NCBI RefSeq assembly: GCF_963662255.1
Contig: NC_085050.1
Span: 23,802,631-23,866,630 of the forward strand
DNA: 64,000 nt
Direction of reading: 5' to 3'
Source: Cinclus cinclus
Taxonomy: Eukaryota; Chordata; Aves; Passeriformes; Cinclidae
The notes beneath the pieces were generated by a model, which saw only the letters and a program-made list of their open reading frames with translations, was not told the origin of the DNA and searched no databases. Within the stretch, counting starts at the first letter, position 1. Every line of letters begins with the position of its first letter. Both the position numbers and the translations under genes were made by a program. Positions 1 to 14,700 of this stretch are shown piece after piece.

Positions 1-3000
1 AGGAGCTTTGCTAGTGTGAAATATACAACAGATTGCTTTGTTTTTCACCCCTCCTCAATTACAGGTTTGCAACTAAGACCACAACAGATTTTTTCAAGAA
101 AGAGATAACCATACCAGTTTAGAAATGCATCTATTCTTATAATTTAAAAATCAGTCTGGTTTTTTTTAAAGAGGACTTAAAAGGAAAGGTACATAACTGC
201 AAGGATGGACGCACTAATGGAAGGTTCTAGCAGCTTTACAGCCTACAGACACATGAATGGAGGCTGCTCTTATTAGGTGATATAAGTTACAGAAATTTCA
301 ATTAGTTAATGCAATTAATGCAAAAGGACTATACAGAGATAAAAACATATAACAATTTAAACACAGCTTCATTTATTTATGCAGCCATTATGCACAATAT
401 GACAAAACATGGACAACAGGAAATGTCTGGCAGTTTCCTGAATTACAGATTAAAAATGCATTTTGTTCAGTATCACAGAACAGTTTTCTGTATATTGAAG
501 AGTTACAAAGAAAAAAGAAAATACACCTACAAAGCAAATACCTTTTCAAATATGAACTGACTTGGCATTTACTTTTAAAAACATATGCAAACTTAATCTG
601 GCTTAAACAGAAAATATCATAAATTGTTTAAAATAGTTTTGATAATATATTTCAATTATTTATTTGTTAATGTTAGAAATATCAACGCAATTTATATCAA
701 TGCAGCAGAAAGAGACCCAGGCAGTTGATTTTTTCCAAGTCCACAATAAAAATTTTCTTCTAGTCTGTAGTGACACCTTTTTTGAAATTATATGCAACAC
801 GTTTAATGTAATGAGTCAAAACATACGGTGTTAAACCTAACCAAAACTGCCTACAAAGAATTTTATGTAGGTTTTTTTCCTTTCTTTCCTTGCATTTATG
901 TTTAAAAGCTCTGTCTTTACTAGTAAAACATTTAGAAAATCACCCATAAAGTTCCTTGTTCACATGCTTCCATACTAGACAGTACTGACAGAAAACAAAT
1001 ACAAGAATGAACATTTCTGCAGATGTAATGCAAATTGTAATACAATGAAAACTCTGCTACAGAGACTGTAAAGTTGTTATAAAATCAATGAAAGCTTTTG
1101 AAATGTTTTCAGTATTTCTTTCTCACAAGCTGTGCATCCCCATTCCTTCCTACAGAAAGAGTGTTTTGCTACTACTACCAAAATCCTCCTTGCAGAAAAG
1201 GTATTTTAATATTTTGTTTTAAGTAGATAGAAGTTGAATTCCTAGTCTTTTAGGATCTAAGGCTGGAAGAATATAGTCCCTAATTCTTAGAATAAACTCA
1301 AGGGAAGTAATTTTTAAATTAGTAATTTTAAAGTACAAGCAAAATAATATGAAAATAAATAGCAGGATCCACTTAATTAATTATAAAATACTTATGTCTT
1401 TTTTCAACTAAAAGACTAAACTAAATGAAACTTAGTTTCTACTAAAAACTAAGCTGATTTGCTACAGTACAGATACAGATTTGCTACAGAATTTGCTACA
1501 GATACTATACTACATAATTAATTACTTAGGTTATCACCCTTTTCCCTCACATATCTTTCTTTACTTTTATGGCCTATTTTTTCCATTTTCTTCAGCTTCA
1601 TAAAGCCCATTGCTGGTCTAATAGCTTTCATCCATTTTTCCTTCTAGCCCGTGTCTGCCAAAAGACAATGGTGAACTGACAGTTTTCATCTGAACATCAT
1701 CAAGTAGGGAAAATGAACGAAGTTTTCTTCACTTGGAATTTATTTATGAAAAAAACCCCACAACTGGAATAGAGACAACACAACTGGTTTAAGGTTGACA
1801 AGATGTAACTGGTTTCAGAATTTTAATATGGAAATATGTTTCAGCTACTATAACCCAAACTCCTACTTATTAATCTCTAACAGATAATCAGCTACAGAAC
1901 AACCAGTTATTCACACCAGGAGAACACTTGTGCCAGGATACCTTACTTATGTGAGTCAGAAGTCAAATTTCAACTGTGCTTCAACTCTTCAACTCTCAAC
2001 TGTTGCCTATTTGGCAACAAGTTACCACTACTTACAGGACTTAGGACCACTGTACCATGGAGAGCCATGCAGTTCCCACACTGTGAGAAACAGTACTGTA
2101 TAGGTGGATGAGTTGGCCTAGTGCAGATCTACCAGTCTTGGAAAACAAGAAAACAAAGGTCTTGATGCCAGAATTGTCTCAGCATTCTAGAACAACTGGA
2201 ACCTCCTGATCAAGAGGGGCCCTGTGTGTTTTTGTTCTGGGAAAACTCAGAACAAAAGAGAGAGACTGAAAAATACACTTGATTACACTATCAGGAACAA
2301 GTCAAGGAAAAGGGTCTAGTGGCTTAGACAATGGAGAAAAAATGCTGTAACTGTCGTAATTTTTAATTTCACTGTATTTTCTTTTAGAGCAGGGCATTCG
2401 GCAATCTTTCCTTCTGTGACACCAGCATACAGCAAACTATATGTAAAAGCCAACTCTAATTATCTTTTGTATAACTGGAACAATTCACAAAATGATGGAA
2501 ACAATTAGTGTGAAAAGTCAGAAAAACTTGCAAAAATACTTGCTTCTTTGTTCAGTAGGTGATTGGATTATGCCTGGATAGTAAAAGATTAACACAAACC
2601 AACAACTCTTATGCTTTAACTTTGGGCCACTACCTTTAGTGCTCAAACATAAGAGTATCAGTAGCATGGACAGACTTTTCTTCTGTTACAACTACATTTT
2701 TTCTTGAGTCATTACTTTGCAGTGTTCTCCACTGAAATACATTTATCAGAGTTGAGTACTTTGTAGGAATGGATACAAAAAATGAGTTTCAAAATATTTA
2801 GATGAAAACCTTCCTCTGCATCCAATGAGTTTTTCTTCACCTCCATATGCTTTTTCTCTCCCCTTCAAGAGCACCAGAATTTTATTTTCTTAGAAGAGAA
2901 CCAGAAATAAGCAGGAAGAATCTTACTATTTTCATGACATTAACATGAAGAAAGATTGAATCTTTATTAGTATGTTTGGTTAAGTTCTTTTCTATCTCAA

Positions 3001-5635
3001 AGAAGATATGAAACCTATGTTTATAGGAGATGTCATCTAGCTGGGACTTAACAGTTGGATGAATATAGTGTCAAGAATACAGACTGGAAAGATTATAAAC
3101 CTACTAAGACACAATTGTTAACAGCTCTAAGAAGATGAAAGAATATCTTTAAACTTTCTAAGGACTATAGTTATGTAACCTACAACTATATGTCCTTATA
3201 AATCTGAAATTTATTAAAAAGGGGGCATTTTAAATGAACACATTTGGGAAAAAAATGCATCAAAGTCCCCTTCAGCCTAATTTCTCAGATCATACCAGCT
3301 AAAATAGACAAAAAGCTAAGAAGCAGACATCAGCTTTTGACACACACTAACTTCTGCCAAGTAGAGTTGGATGAGTTTTTCAAGTTTGACTCACACATTT
3401 GAAGGAATCAGGCAAGCAGTATTTGCACATGCAAGCAGAGTTGCTTATATGGATTAATTTCTGTCACATCACAATCTTTTCCACAGATAAATCTGTGAAT
3501 CTTTTAGTTTCAATACTTATGGAAGGCCTGACTTGCTACAGAGAAACTCAGTGAATTCTGCCCTGCCAGAGACCACTCAGTCAGCAGAGGGGCTTCCAGG
3601 AATGCATACAAAAATCCTGCTTCCAGTCTGAGCTGCAGAATACATCAACAGGACTTTTCAGCCACACAGAATGCAGTACAGAAAGCTAGACTAGAGTTCT
3701 GAAGCTTTAATAGCCTATGATACTTTTAGAAGACTTTATTCTGAAATCACAGATACTGAAATATATTCTTAGAAAGAAAAAAAAAAACCACCAACCTCAG
3801 TCACTCAGTCAGCAATACCCTCCTTCAAACCAACTACATACACACATCAAAACTACTATATACTCATTCATGCATAAGCAAAAACACTAACAAAATAAGA
3901 CTAGACATTTCAAGTACAGATAATTCTTTTTTCCATAACAAATAAATGACTTCAGCTTCGTAAATCAGACTATTTTGACACAATGTTGAATTCAAACCCC
4001 AAGTGTATTACTGTTGTTGACAGCTAGATCTCTTTAATGATGAACCATTTCTAGAAAATCACAGGAATTACATTCCCCCAAAACCAGGTGTTTTCACAGT
4101 AACTTTAGTCTGAAAATGTACTAACTAAAACATTGGTATTTCCATAGTGAAGTAGCCACCCTTACATCATACCAGGTATAACACACCATTTTGTTTCCAC
4201 TATGCTTATCACCATTTAAGAGCTGCTGTCTTAAAGACCATGAAGTTTTTACAAAATCTCCAAAAACACCGAATTTCCAAAAACTTCTGTTTCCTCTATA
4301 AAATACAGTGTAAGAAAAATGCTGAAGTACTACAGCTTCAATTACTTTAATTTACAGTAATGTACAGAATTAGCTTTGAGTAGTAGAGGCTATGTGGTAA
4401 TGTACAAAATCTACATCTATACATAGGTAAGACATTATGATAGAGAGGAAAACCAGCTAGAAATTGTGTAATTTCAAATTCTTTTCCTTAGGTGTCCAAG
4501 TATTTAAGGTAACACCTTTTGCTTTCCCTTAAAATGTAGTAGTTACAGAAATGCCTGTTTTATAGAAATATTCTTTTCCCCCCTGTAACTGTTTAAATAG
4601 GAGACTGGATTTATTCAATTACTTGTCTTAATTACTTTCAAGTAAGAGAGAGATATGCACCTACATCTCCCACATCCTGCATACATTTTTAAATTGCTGA
4701 ATTATATCACAGTGGTGGTGGAGTTAAAGGGACTCACTCTTTTACTCATGTAAGGCTTGATTTAGTTGATATGCTTTGAGAGCCACTGGAAGAGTTATCT
4801 TTCTGACACAAGCAGGTATTCTCAGTTTCTGATTCCCACTGAGAATGCCCACCAAACTTCATAGCTCATGAGGTACTGGGTCATGCCCAGAAGCAGACAT
4901 TAGTGTCTGGGAAATGAATACTTCAGGTATTTCTGAAACTGAATGGTATTGAGAATTTGGGACTGCAGTTCCAATTAAATAGATAAAGCAGCAAATGAGC
5001 ATCTTTTATGGATTCAATCCAATCTGGAATATTCAGAGCAGGTTTATACAAATGTGATTACAAATGAATGAGAAACCACTAATTACTGTCAAAAGGTTAA
5101 AGATACATTACAATAATGCATTCCAAGCAGCTCATTAATAGAAAAGGAAGTGTGCATGACAAGCAGTTCATGCAGTGTTAATGGCACCTCTAAGTTTTTT
5201 GAAGGCATTTTACAGATTCAAGTACTTGGCAAATTTGTAAAATTCAAGATTAAAAACAGCCTAAACCAGGCTACTGCTGGTTACTTCGTTATAAAAAAAT
5301 GCTCCAGAAAAATGAGCACTGTAATTCTGGGTACTGTATTTGGTAACATTTTTCTTTAGAAAATTAAATCTTACCTAAGAATTGCAAAGGAGTTCACCTG
5401 TCTATTCTTTCTCATTAGACCACATACTCACAGCCTGTTAGCTGTGCTCCATTTTCACATGAGTAAAAATTGATTATATTTTAAATAAACACGGCTACCA
5501 TATTGAAGGTATAAAAGACAGAATGATATATGCATCTCTAGGTAGCAGAAGGATCCAATAAAGATTAGGTCTGTACTACAGACTGAAACAAGATCTTTTT
5601 CACACATTTTGCTGTTGGTTACAAAAAAATTTTAC
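1..5635 (-). other. Intron after w26 (incomplete)
   Basis: AT-rich non-coding sequence. I looked for the next ATP8A1 segment (TM10, AAMLFSSGVFWMG-type sequence in mammals) and did not find it, so this intron is longer than 5.6 kb. Only short chance open frames occur. A small cluster of three atttgctacag copies sits at 1457-1501. No known transposon was recognised. Confidence 0.85.
1457..1501. repeat. Three direct copies of an 11-mer
   Basis: The 11-mer atttgctacag occurs at 1457-1467, 1479-1489 and 1491-1501. It looks like local slippage duplication within the intron after w26. Confidence 0.8.
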
Positions 5636-5743
5636 CTCTCCTGACATATCAGGTGCCATAGGAATGACTGGCCACAAAGAAGAGTAGATTCCAAAAAACA
5701 CTACCCAAAGTGCAATGCTTCCCCAGATTGCTATATGGCTGAA
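5636..5743 (-). CDS. ATP8A1: ATP8A1 exon w26: TM9
   Basis: The 108-nt phase 0-0 exon encodes [20 protein letters not shown] and then [16 protein letters not shown]. The first part is TM9 and the remainder the exoplasmic loop before TM10. It is the last exon in the window. The acceptor is gttttaacag and the donor gtaaaatt. Confidence 0.97.
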
Positions 5744-8700
5744 CTGTTAAAACAAACAAAAAAGAGAACAACTATCACAGATGTATTACAACATAAAAAA
5801 ACATCCTTGCTACCTAGAATTTACAATGCTATTTTGATATATGGGATTAAATTTCCATGCCTTGCATTAATTTAACTCCACTACTTCAGTAGCTATTTCT
5901 TAAAGGAAAATTATACTATCAGCAGCAATATTACTGCATGTTAAGCCAATTTAAATTCAGTTACAGAAAGTCCATAATAATTTGATTTTTCTCGTTTAAG
6001 TATTACATTTGTCCTAATTTTCAGTATTGAGCACTATTTTTTGTATGTGGATATTCTGTCTTTCCACACAGTAACCACAGTTTGCCACCGACAAACTGTT
6101 AAAAGGTGCAATATAACAGATAAGAAAACAATACAATTATTCATCCATCATATTTCACAGAACATTTGAGAATATGGTAGGCATTTGCTTACCAAAGTCC
6201 AGTATGAGGTCTCTAATCCAGCCTTCAAACACACAGTCAGAACCACAAACTTAAGGAGAGAAAGACAGAGAGAGGATTCTTAATATGGGAATCTTAACAG
6301 ACAGAAATTATTGGTTTGGTTAAACTTTCAGGAGGAGACAAGAAAAAGTAAACAGCCACTAGAAGGTTTAAGTATACAACCCAGTAATGAGCTAATAATA
6401 GAACATTAAGAATTACTAGCTTCCATTAATAATGGCCACTCACCTGATTTAACATCTTTTGGCATCTTTATTGACAATATTTTGGTTACACAGAAAGGTT
6501 TGTGCAAGGTGCAGTAGCCCTCTTCCATAGAGACTGAAAACCCTTTAGTTACAGACAAGATGACTACAACTTTCTACACCAAGACAGATTTAGAAGACAT
6601 AGATGCTGGACTGAAAGCTTGCAATTGTTCAAGCTTACATTAGTCTAAATGTAAAAAAACAACCAAAAGTTTTGTTTACTTCATTAGCAAATGAGTCATC
6701 TGCACCAAACCCTGAAAAGTTCAAGAGTTAAATGTTGGTTATATAAGACTTACATTCTGCATACAAATAACATGGTAAGTAATCCTGTTGTGTCATTTTC
6801 ATTATTTCCCCGATCTTTACTCCTTTCTTATTTTAACACTTTTTATGGAGCAGTCTTTGAAAACATCAAGTCTGTAGGACATGTTCCATTGTAATTTACA
6901 GATGAGCAGTAGGAGAAAGTTTATAATCCCACAGCAAGGACTAGTTGATTCAGGAAAATTGTTTATCTCCTTCCTTTGAAATTCACTCAAGCAAGTTTTT
7001 TGTTTACCAAAGAAATAAGTTATTACATTTTGTAACTCATTCGTGAATGTGTGTCACAAGTTTTGCTTTACATGTAATCTGAAGAATATGAGGCTGAAAA
7101 AAGGAGTCACAAAGACCAAGCTCCAACTCTTACAGCTATAGTTTAAATTCTAGTTTGTTGGACAAGTTGGCAGCACTGATTGTCAGTGAGTTTGTTTGTA
7201 TTGAACTTCAAGCAGCCTCAGAAACTCAGAAAAAATGTGCTTCAATCCGAAGCTGAAGCAACTAAGATGTATGACAGATCTTTCACTATGTCTGGTGCAC
7301 AGAAGGATATAAATACTTCCAGAAAGCTTTCACCTATAAGCTTATACTTTCAATTCTGAAATTCTGAAATCTCATATTTCAACTGTGCTATTAAGGAGAG
7401 AAAAAAACCAAACCAAACCAAACACCACCTCAAAAAACACACACACACAAAAAAAAAAACACCCCAAAAAAAACCCAACCAAAAAACCACCAACCCCCCT
7501 GCCCCCCCCCAAAAAAATGTAAAACGGTCGCACAACCACAATCTCATTATTGAAAACGCGTGAAGTCTAATTAGAAGAAAATTGGGGACAATTTGATACA
7601 CTTGTTTGCTACTTAGGTCAGTCATAGGAAAAGTAAGCATCCTTCAGGATGAGATCAAACATTCCCACTGCATAGACAAAATGTATACACAAAACATACA
7701 CTGCAAATCTCTGTAAAAGGAGATAAACAGTGGGAGTATAGAGCCTTTACTGACCTGTGATGGGATCATATCTGATACCCCTATCAAAATCATCAACTAT
7801 GCACAGGCCCTCCCTCAAGAATATGGGGTTTATTGCTCCCTCCTCTGCTTCAACTAAACTTATAATAGTGGACTAAATCCTACACAGGAAGCAGGAATTC
7901 AAACTGGTATTCTGTACAAAGACTGAGCTTTATTAAAAAAAAAAAAACCCTCTCTAAAATAATCATACAGGTATTTTCACAACACTCTATTCATATTTGA
8001 AATTTATAATTAAGGAAACAATTCCAGGACATATTACGAATCATTGCATATTTCTGACTTTATTTGTGGATCCAAAGAAACTAAACTATGTCAACTTCTG
8101 AATTCCTTTCTTATTGACTTTTGCAGAATTGACGACTATAGACTTCTGAAAACCACACTGAAAACAGTATGAGGAATGAGAATTACCTTAGCCTCAGAAT
8201 TCTGGTATGACTGACAACTGTTACTGCTCAGATACTTCACATGGACAGATTTAAAAAAACTCAAAACTTTATCCTCACTTTGAAAATCTCTCAAAATTCC
8301 CATATGTTCCAGGTTTCCTTGAATTCCCATCCAACAGCAGGAAAACATCAATTGCAACTTCTATATTTCCCCAGACTTTTTAACCTGAAGTGAAGGAAAA
8401 CAGGTTTATTTGGAAATTCTTGACCACTCTGTAGATTAGTAGCAAGAAATTAACCTCTCAAGATGGTCAAGATTCAGCTCTCCTAGCTGAAAACCAGTTG
8501 CAGAATGTGACACATGAGCAGCATTGTGACCTCTCTTTTAGCATATATCTAGAATATTTTCCTTTTATTTCCGTTACGATGTTTCCTTATTCCCCGAAGA
8601 AGTGATTTTGATGTGAATTCATATTACAGCTCCCTTACTTTAATGGAAAAATTAATTTCCTTTTTGTACCTGCCAACAGTGAGGAACTTGAAAAATTAAT

Positions 8701-11700
8701 TATAAACGTTTAACATTGAAGAACAGGACAGTAAGCATGACTTTAATTTTCAGAGAATTCACAGAATGACTAGGTTGGAAGAGACCTTCAAGATCATCAA
8801 GTCCAACCCATGCCCTAACATCTCAACTAGACCATGGCACCAAATGTCACATGCAGTCTTTTTTTAAACACATCCAGGGATGGTGACTCCACCACCCCCC
8901 TGGGCAGACCATTCCAGTACTTTATCACTCTTTCTGTGAAAAATTTTTCCTAACATCCAACATGTATCTCCCCTGGTGCAGCTTAAGACTGTGTCCTCTG
9001 GTTCTCTCTGCTGCTGCCTGGTGAAAGAGACCAACCCCACCTGACTACAAACACCTTTCAGGGAGTTGTAGAGAGTGATAAGGTCACTCCTGAATCTCCT
9101 TTTCTCCAGGCTAAACAACCCCCAGCTCCCTCATTTTGCTTCTAAGAGAGATCTTGGAAAACCTGTGATTTTGTAACATTCGTATCTAGTAAGTGAAAAG
9201 CACACATTTAGCTTTACTAATTTATTCTAGGAGATAAAATGAAAAGAAACCCAACAATGACTTGTATCTATGAGAGCAACAGATTTTTACTGCTAGGTAT
9301 GGATCAGGGATATACTTCTGGTGGTTTGGTTACCTCTGAAAAGGCATCCTACAACCTTTGTTCAGTATGGCTCAATGCCTCTTGTAAGGCCTTATGATAA
9401 ATTAAGAGAGAGAGAACAGGATTGTATCTTCAGAAATCCACAAAGCACTTCTACAATCGATAACCTGAGATTTCTCCAATGTAAGAACTTAAAACTAAAT
9501 TAATATGCATGCTAATTAGGGAATTATAATTCCTATAATTAAAAAAACCCACAGTTTATAGTTAAGCGCAAATGTATTTTCTGCATCTTTAATATACTGC
9601 TTTGTTTTAAAAATGGGAATTAGAACTCAAAGTGTACTTCAAGACTTCTCCAAGAGTCATTCAAGAGCTATTTCTTACTCTTAAGGCACTTCTTAAGGCC
9701 CTGAACTAAATGAAGTCTTCTATGAAGAGAATTAATAGTAATAGTAGCACCATATCTTTGAAATAGTTAGGGCCAATATATACTTACAGTGTATACAGTG
9801 TTACCCAGGAGCAGGTAATCAGAAGTTTTGCCATTGCCAAATACAGTACCTGGAAAAGGAAACAGATAAAAACAAAAATATTTAAACATCCATAACAGCA
9901 CTCTATACGATCTTAATTTAGATAAGAAACAGATGCTAACACTTTCTACAGGGTACTAACAGATTTAATCTTGAACTGCACTGAACACTAGAGAACTATG
10001 ACTTGTATCACGTTTAGTGGTCTAAAACTTCCAGTGACTTTAGGGATTACGCAGGAAACAGAAACTTTTTGTGACACTACATACCAATAAGATCAACTTT
10101 GTATTCGGTAGTAGTGCAATTAGAGTTTCTTTTAATATCAATCTTATCTTCAGAAAGATGTGAAATATAATGGTTATAGTATATATAAAAACAAGTAAGT
10201 AAGCAGGAAGCTTAGAGTCAGATTTCCACGAATTGTTATTTTTGGTATGGAAACTTCTTTGCTCTTATCCATATTTCTGAATTCAACTTTAGTAAAAATA
10301 CAAATTATACTCAGTTTAAATTCTTGAGATGTTTGTCATTCATAAAATTTTCAAAATTTACCCAACTCAAATATGTGGATTCATATCCATTTGGCACATA
10401 CAGAAACACACACACACACACTTATCAGTTATGCAGAGTCAGAGCTCTCAAGAGACACATTTTCATAAAAAATTGTATTTTCATAAAAAACACATGTGTT
10501 TCCTAAGTTTAGGATTTTAAAGCAGTGAATTTCCCATTATTTATCAGAAGTTTGTAACTGTTTTTACAATATAGACTGTTCTGATCCCAGTTTTGTCTAA
10601 TTTCTTTTTAGACATGGGATAACCGACAACTGAATTATTATGAGGAAATTCCTCATTCTCTGTAAAAAGTACCAAGGTGGCTACATTTTCACATGGTCAG
10701 TTTTGAAATGTTTTTAGCATTCAAGGTTTTTCATATACTTTAACTAAACCAAATAAAGTATAACACTCTGCTGTAAAGGTTCTAATCACTGGGATATTAC
10801 TTTTTACTGAATTATACAGAGTAATCAAATGCTGTGTATGTAGCAAGTAAGGGTAAAAGACAATAAAGAAAAGAATAATAAAGAAGGATTTTTAAAACAG
10901 CTGTACTGGGGGAAAGAGAGTAACAAAGCTAATTTTCTGTGGGGGGCATTGAGGGATGGATTTATAACTCCACTGATTAGGCTGTACAGAGGAAGGTGAC
11001 AAAAATAGTGATAAATACTGATAAAAATGGCCTGTAGTTGGAATCACTTATTTTTCACTACCTCAGCTGGCATATGGTATCCTGAACACTGATAATTAAG
11101 TATGTTTTCGTTATCTGTGCTGAACGCTTTTCCAACCTTCACATCACCTTATATATGCTTGAAATTAAACCCATTTTGGTTATGGATGGAGTGCCCCTCT
11201 CTAAAAGCTTTTTAGGACTTGTGAAGACAGTTTAACACAGAAAAAAATGATCTGTTTACTGATATTCTGGAAGAGACAGCAGAGGACAACTTCACACAAA
11301 AAAATTAGAATACAAGTCCTCCTTAACCTGGCTGTGTTCCATTCCATGATGAGGAGCTCACAATGGGTGCATCCTTAGCTCTAGAAATACTGGTTGCATT
11401 CCTAACACTTTCCCTATTTATCTTTCTCCCTTGGACAGAGTAGCATAACAAGAAGGACTACAGGAGCTGAAGCCTGAAAAAAAAACAACCTGAGACCATA
11501 GCTTATTTTAAAGATTGTACAAAAGAGGGAGCACCTGGTGAATTTACTAGTACATGTAAGTTTGGCTTTTGCCATTTATGTTGACAAAGTTGCATCCAAA
11601 GAAGCTTCTGTAAAGATTTATGTATTTCACTTTTTTTATCATGTGACAGTACATGGAGCGTAAGTTCTGTGTACTGTAAGGTTCCATGGAGCCAATTCTG

Positions 11701-14700
11701 ACACACAATTCTCACAAATCCATACTTATTCTCTGATCACATATTTCTTGATAGACTCTACTGTAATACATGCAATTTGGAATTTTCTACTTCCAGATAA
11801 GAAACAGGTGGACAAGCACGACTAAGACTAAATAGGAGAATTTGACCAAGAGAAGGCCTCCAATGATGATTTTAATCATCTTCAAGGTCTGGTTTTCAGC
11901 ATTCTAATAAATATCTGCTAATATATGCACTGCACTGCTTTACAATATATCCCGAGCAGTGAAGAGCATAATGAGAGTAAGACAGAGGAACAGGCAGGCA
12001 GCTAAGTCTATTTCCACCAGCCAGAGTGCTCTCTCAGCACTCTAATGCACGAAGCTGAGCTGCACCTTTCATATTTCAGGGTCTAACTACACCTCTTCTT
12101 TGATGAGAGAAGGTGGAAGCAGGGACCTGTTCTCTGAAGTTCCTGTCTCTGGTAGTCCTGAGGAAACTAATACCATTATTTCCCTTTCCTCTTTACACAC
12201 CAGACACCAGTGACTTAATTAACAGCATACCTTATTTTGCACTCGTATCTCCTTCATGCAAAACTCTGAGTACCACCAGACCCAGGCCAGGTACTGATTA
12301 CTTCACCTCATGATGTACACAATTCCCCCAGGTCCCAATTCTGCTCCCTTACCCATCACTACTGTAGCAATGAAAGGGGAAGGTAGCAGGCAATTTGTTC
12401 AGACTCATAAAGGCCACCTGCCAGCAAGACATTCCAGCCCAGGGTTTGTGGCCGAGAAGGTTGAGCTCTCACAAGTGCTTGCACAGGTATTGCTGCCACT
12501 CACACATGAACTCCACTCTGCATCATCACAGACACTCATTAAGTGCTTTTCCATGGTGTAATGCATAAATCTCTCACATGGATTACTACAGCTTTGAACA
12601 GTGATTTCAGTTTGAATTTGAGATTATGGTTTTAGAGTATGCACTGATATTTTGGGAATCTCATTCCTCCTGGGCTGTCTAAACCTCTCCAATGCAAACT
12701 CTTGCCACTGAACTCACATTCAGTGTGGTGTGAGTGGCCTTTCAGAGGAAACAGGCTGCCACATACCTCCCTTTACCCATTAGGAGTCACTGAGTGTTCT
12801 TCCCTTAACCTTCTGGGGCACAAGTAGCTGTGACTGTCTCACTATCTGGTCTCAGCAGTTTCAAAATGTCCATGAGAACATTTCTATCCCCTATGCCAGG
12901 GCAGACGACTTGGCTGCATCACCAAAACTGAGAAGAGACTCATTTCTAGAAAAGCTGCAAGGTACACACTTGTTTTTTTTTTATTCCCCACAAACTGGAA
13001 ACAGAACAAAACCCCACCTTTATGAGAGCTCTTCCAGCCCCAAACATTCTCATAAAATGGAAGCAGTGCTTTCCAGTTTCCTTTAACTAAGACCTCTTTC
13101 CTCTCAACCACCCCACTTCTTTCTGCAGCTTAAGTGCACATACAACAGTTGAACTAGAAGATGGACAGGACTGAGCAGTCCAGTACATCACTGTTCCTCT
13201 GCCACAATCCTACTCATAGAAATATATACTAGCAGATTAGTATGGCCTTGAAGTAACAGTACAAAATGTATACATGATAAAAATAAATATTGACAAAATG
13301 TAAGAGACAATACAAGGGATAGCAGTGTTTTAAGATCTTGTAGGTATTTACTGTGGTAGTGTCATTTTATAAAAATTAGCATAATTAAATAGGAATAACT
13401 TTTTTTCCATCTTGTTTCAGTTTACATAAACACTATTGAGATAGTTAAATGTACAAGTACATAATATTATTCCTACTTTTACACAGATCTTAAATAGAAC
13501 ATTTTGTGTATATGGCATCTGGTTTAGTTCTAGAACTGCTATCCTGAAATTTAATCACACTGAACTGTTAGCATTTATAAATTTTCCCTTAGAAAAAAAG
13601 ATAATATTTAGGAATTTTGTACTTTTCAACATTTATATTTTTTATTTTTTGTAATACTTACCATGCTGGAGGGCTTTTAGTGGAAACCAAAACAGAATGA
13701 ATGAGTGGAAGAGGCCATTTAAACAATGAACCCAGAAAACCTAAGAAAGAGAAAACAGAAAATCCATGAGAACCATTTGCAATAAACTAGCTCTGTGAAC
13801 CCTGACCTTTCTTTTTATCTGTGTGTTAGATTCACAAAATGTGTTTTTGTTAGGCCACCACTGTGAAGTAATATAACTGACAGGCACTTTCTGCCTCTTA
13901 GCTCTTCATGGGTCATTTGTTTATTTTTATGCTTTAGAAAAAAGTGCGTATTATCTCCTCCTTTTAATTTCAGTTCAGAAGGGAAATTAAAATATAAACA
14001 CATGTGAATATCATCAGAGAAATTAAACTATAGCAGACAGCTGTAACATTGCTACATTTTAAGTGGGAAATTAAAAAGGACTCTAGCTTTTATAATTTGC
14101 ATTTAGTGTAAGAATAAATTTATATAGTAGAAAAATCAAAACCTGAGTTACACATATGCCTAACCCTAACTCACACACAAAGGAATTTAAAAAGGACAAA
14201 TATCAGTTTCTTCCTTAAATTTCTCCTTATATACTCTATTCTTGAGGAGCACAATTTGATCATATTCCTTTAATGTATTTGCTAAGCAATTAAAGTTTTC
14301 CTTTCAAACTTATTTTAATTTGTAAAAAATGCCTTCTGCAAAGAATGGTATTAAGTTTAAGAATAAACATTCTATTATTTTTTTCCATAATATATTGCAT
14401 GACACAAAAAGACTTGAAAAAAAATATGTTGCCCATTTCCTTCAGTATGGCAATTAACGTTTTTTCACTAACAATGCTTTTGAGTGTTACAGCTTTTATG
14501 GTAACTGACGGATGTTTATCTTGAAAGTTAAGGTGTTCAAACAATTGAAATTAACTTGCCTGTCTCACATTTTCCACAATGTCTCAACATCTTTTGTTGG
14601 ATTGTACAGCTACACTAGGTTGCATGGTCCAATTTACACTCCAATACTTTGCACATTTAAACTTGTGCTACTCATTAACCTTTGTCTCTCCATCTTGCTA

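Larger units (their letters stand above)
6250..9787 (-). other. Intron between w24 and w25
   Basis: A 3.5-kb intron. It holds an A/C-rich low-complexity tract (7401-7517) and a CR1 3' fragment (8751-9133). The remainder shows nothing recognisable. The 449-nt intron between w25 and w26 (5744-6192) is also featureless. Confidence 0.85.

Noticed and set aside
1..5635. C-terminal ATP8A1 exons (TM10 and tail)
   Set aside because: No segment resembling the expected TM10 sequence with splice borders was found, so they must lie outside the window.
7350..7640. 96-codon minus-strand frame rich in Phe, Trp and Gly
   Set aside because: It is produced by the A/C low-complexity tract and has no homology-like features.
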